Shown: positions 5,282 to 5,892 of the stretch, in pieces
Position numbering within the stretch: the stretch's first letter is position 1
Layout: every line of letters starts with the position of its first letter
Origin: Actinomycetota bacterium
Lineage (GTDB): Bacteria > Actinomycetota > Actinomycetes > Propionibacteriales > Nocardioidaceae
Assembly: GCA_009702305.1 (NCBI GenBank)
Contig: WLIH01000194.1
Location: 1 to 5,892 of the forward strand
Reading direction: 5' to 3'
Length of the DNA stretch: 5,892 bases
The notes under the pieces: model-generated
The model's input: only the letters and a program-made list of their open reading frames with translations
Told to the model about the DNA's origin: nothing
The model's database searches: none
Made by a program: the position numbers and the translations under genes

Positions 5282-5892
5282 GCCCACGGGCGAGCCTGGC
5301 GATCGCCACGACGCTCCTGATGGTGGGTGGCCTGGCATCCTGCACGGACCAGGACACGGCCGTGTCGTCAGCGCCCGTCGAGGCCGGCCCCGTCCTGGTC
5401 GCACCGGACACCGGTGAGACCCCCGCCGTCGACGACCCCGCCCTCGACGCCGCCCTGAGCACGCCCGTCGAGGACTCCGTCTACCCCGCCGTCGGCGACC
5501 CGGGGGTCGACGCGCTGCACTACGACCTCGGCCTGGCGTGGGACCCGCAGGCCTCGGTGCTCACCGGCCACGAGACGCTCGTCTTCCGCGCGACCGCGGA
5601 CGACACGTCGTTCCAGCTCGACTTCAGCCCGGCACTCGCGGTGACCGGTGTGCTGCTCGACGGCGAGGAGGTCGAGGCCGAGCAACAGGGCAAGGACCTG
5701 GTGGTCGTGGCGCCGGTCGAGCAGGACGTGCGCTACACCCTGGTCGTCGACTACGCCGGCACGCCCGAGCCGGTGCCCGCGCCCACCACGCGCAGCGACT
5801 TCGACACCAACGGGTGGACCACGATGCGCGACGGCTCGACCTGGACGATGCAGGAGCCGTCCGGCGCCTACAGCTGGTACGCCGTCAACGAC
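5278..5892 (+). CDS. M1-family metallopeptidase lipoprotein, 3' truncated
   Basis: The frame opens with GTG at 5278, overlapping the sigma factor TGA as GTGA, and stays open for 205 codons to the window edge. Residues 1-22 are a lipoprotein signal peptide with lipobox L19-A20-S21-C22, so the protein should be lipid-anchored on the outer face of the membrane at C22. Residues 23-72 are an acidic Ala/Pro/Asp/Val linker. From about residue 73 the sequence reads like the N-terminal beta-domain of M1 (aminopeptidase N) enzymes: VDALHYDLGLAWDP, LTGHETLVFRA, LDFSPALAVTGVLLDG, then EPSGAYSWYAVND, which corresponds to the conserved EP-GA-WFP-ND block. The HExxH zinc motif would lie beyond the window, so activity cannot be confirmed. 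The overlapping start without a strong ribosome site suggests translational coupling to the sigma gene. An inactive M1-like binding protein is the main alternative. Confidence 0.88.
   Translation, partial: MSPRASLAIATTLLMVGGLASCTDQDTAVSSAPVEAGPVLVAPDTGETPAVDDPALDAALSTPVEDSVYPAVGDPGVDALHYDLGLAWDPQASVLTGHETLVFRATADDTSFQLDFSPALAVTGVLLDGEEVEAEQQGKDLVVVAPVEQDVRYTLVVDYAGTPEPVPAPTTRSDFDTNGWTTMRDGSTWTMQEPSGAYSWYAVND

Noticed and set aside
4694..5404. Minus-strand 236-codon open frame over the sigma gene
   Set aside because: It is antisense to the sigma factor, which shows both sigma regions in full, and it carries no recognisable family features.
1..5892. tRNA, rRNA, integrase or transposase genes
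   Set aside because: No cloverleaf, rRNA-like segment or recombinase motif was seen on either strand.

Overview
The window is very GC-rich DNA with actinobacterial character. Third codon positions are almost always G or C, start codons include GTG and TTG, and long spurious open frames run antisense to the real genes. The gene content fits a high-GC soil actinomycete: a secreted six-cysteine SGNH hydrolase, a transmembrane Ser/Thr kinase of the PknB type, an ECF sigma factor and an M1-peptidase lipoprotein. A degenerate inverted repeat in the one sizeable gap resembles intergenic repeats I recall from Nocardioides-like genomes. The genus is inference only.

Layout. Six protein genes fill almost the whole window. 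Bases 1-737 (+) hold the 3' part of a secreted SGNH/GDSL hydrolase. Bases 738-2246 (-) encode a metal-dependent amidohydrolase of the Amidohydro_3/YtcJ type, abutting the hydrolase tail to tail at TGATCA. Bases 2247-2474 are the only substantial gap. They lie between divergent genes and hold an imperfect inverted repeat of about 106 bp and a run of nine C. Bases 2475-3176 (+) encode a small exported or membrane-anchored protein of unknown function. Bases 3173-4660 (-) encode a PknB-like kinase with one membrane segment and an extracytoplasmic domain; its stop overlaps the preceding stop in CTAG. Bases 4661-4699 form a 39-bp divergent promoter region. Bases 4700-5281 (+) encode an ECF sigma factor. 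Bases 5278-5892 (+) hold the 5' part of an M1-family metallopeptidase lipoprotein, overlapping the sigma gene by GTGA.

How they may work together. The right half reads as a compact signalling module. A membrane kinase with an outside domain is divergent, over 39 bp, from an ECF sigma factor, and that sigma gene is apparently translationally coupled to a surface lipoprotein peptidase. No anti-sigma gene is visible on either side of the sigma gene as far as the window reaches. The small exported protein next to the kinase carries the same spaced VP-W-R-S-G-WR-P-D signature as the kinase's extracytoplasmic domain, so it may be a related sensor or a ligand-side partner. Kinase control of the sigma factor is inference from context. 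The left half (hydrolase and amidohydrolase) looks like ordinary accessory metabolism with no evident link to the module.
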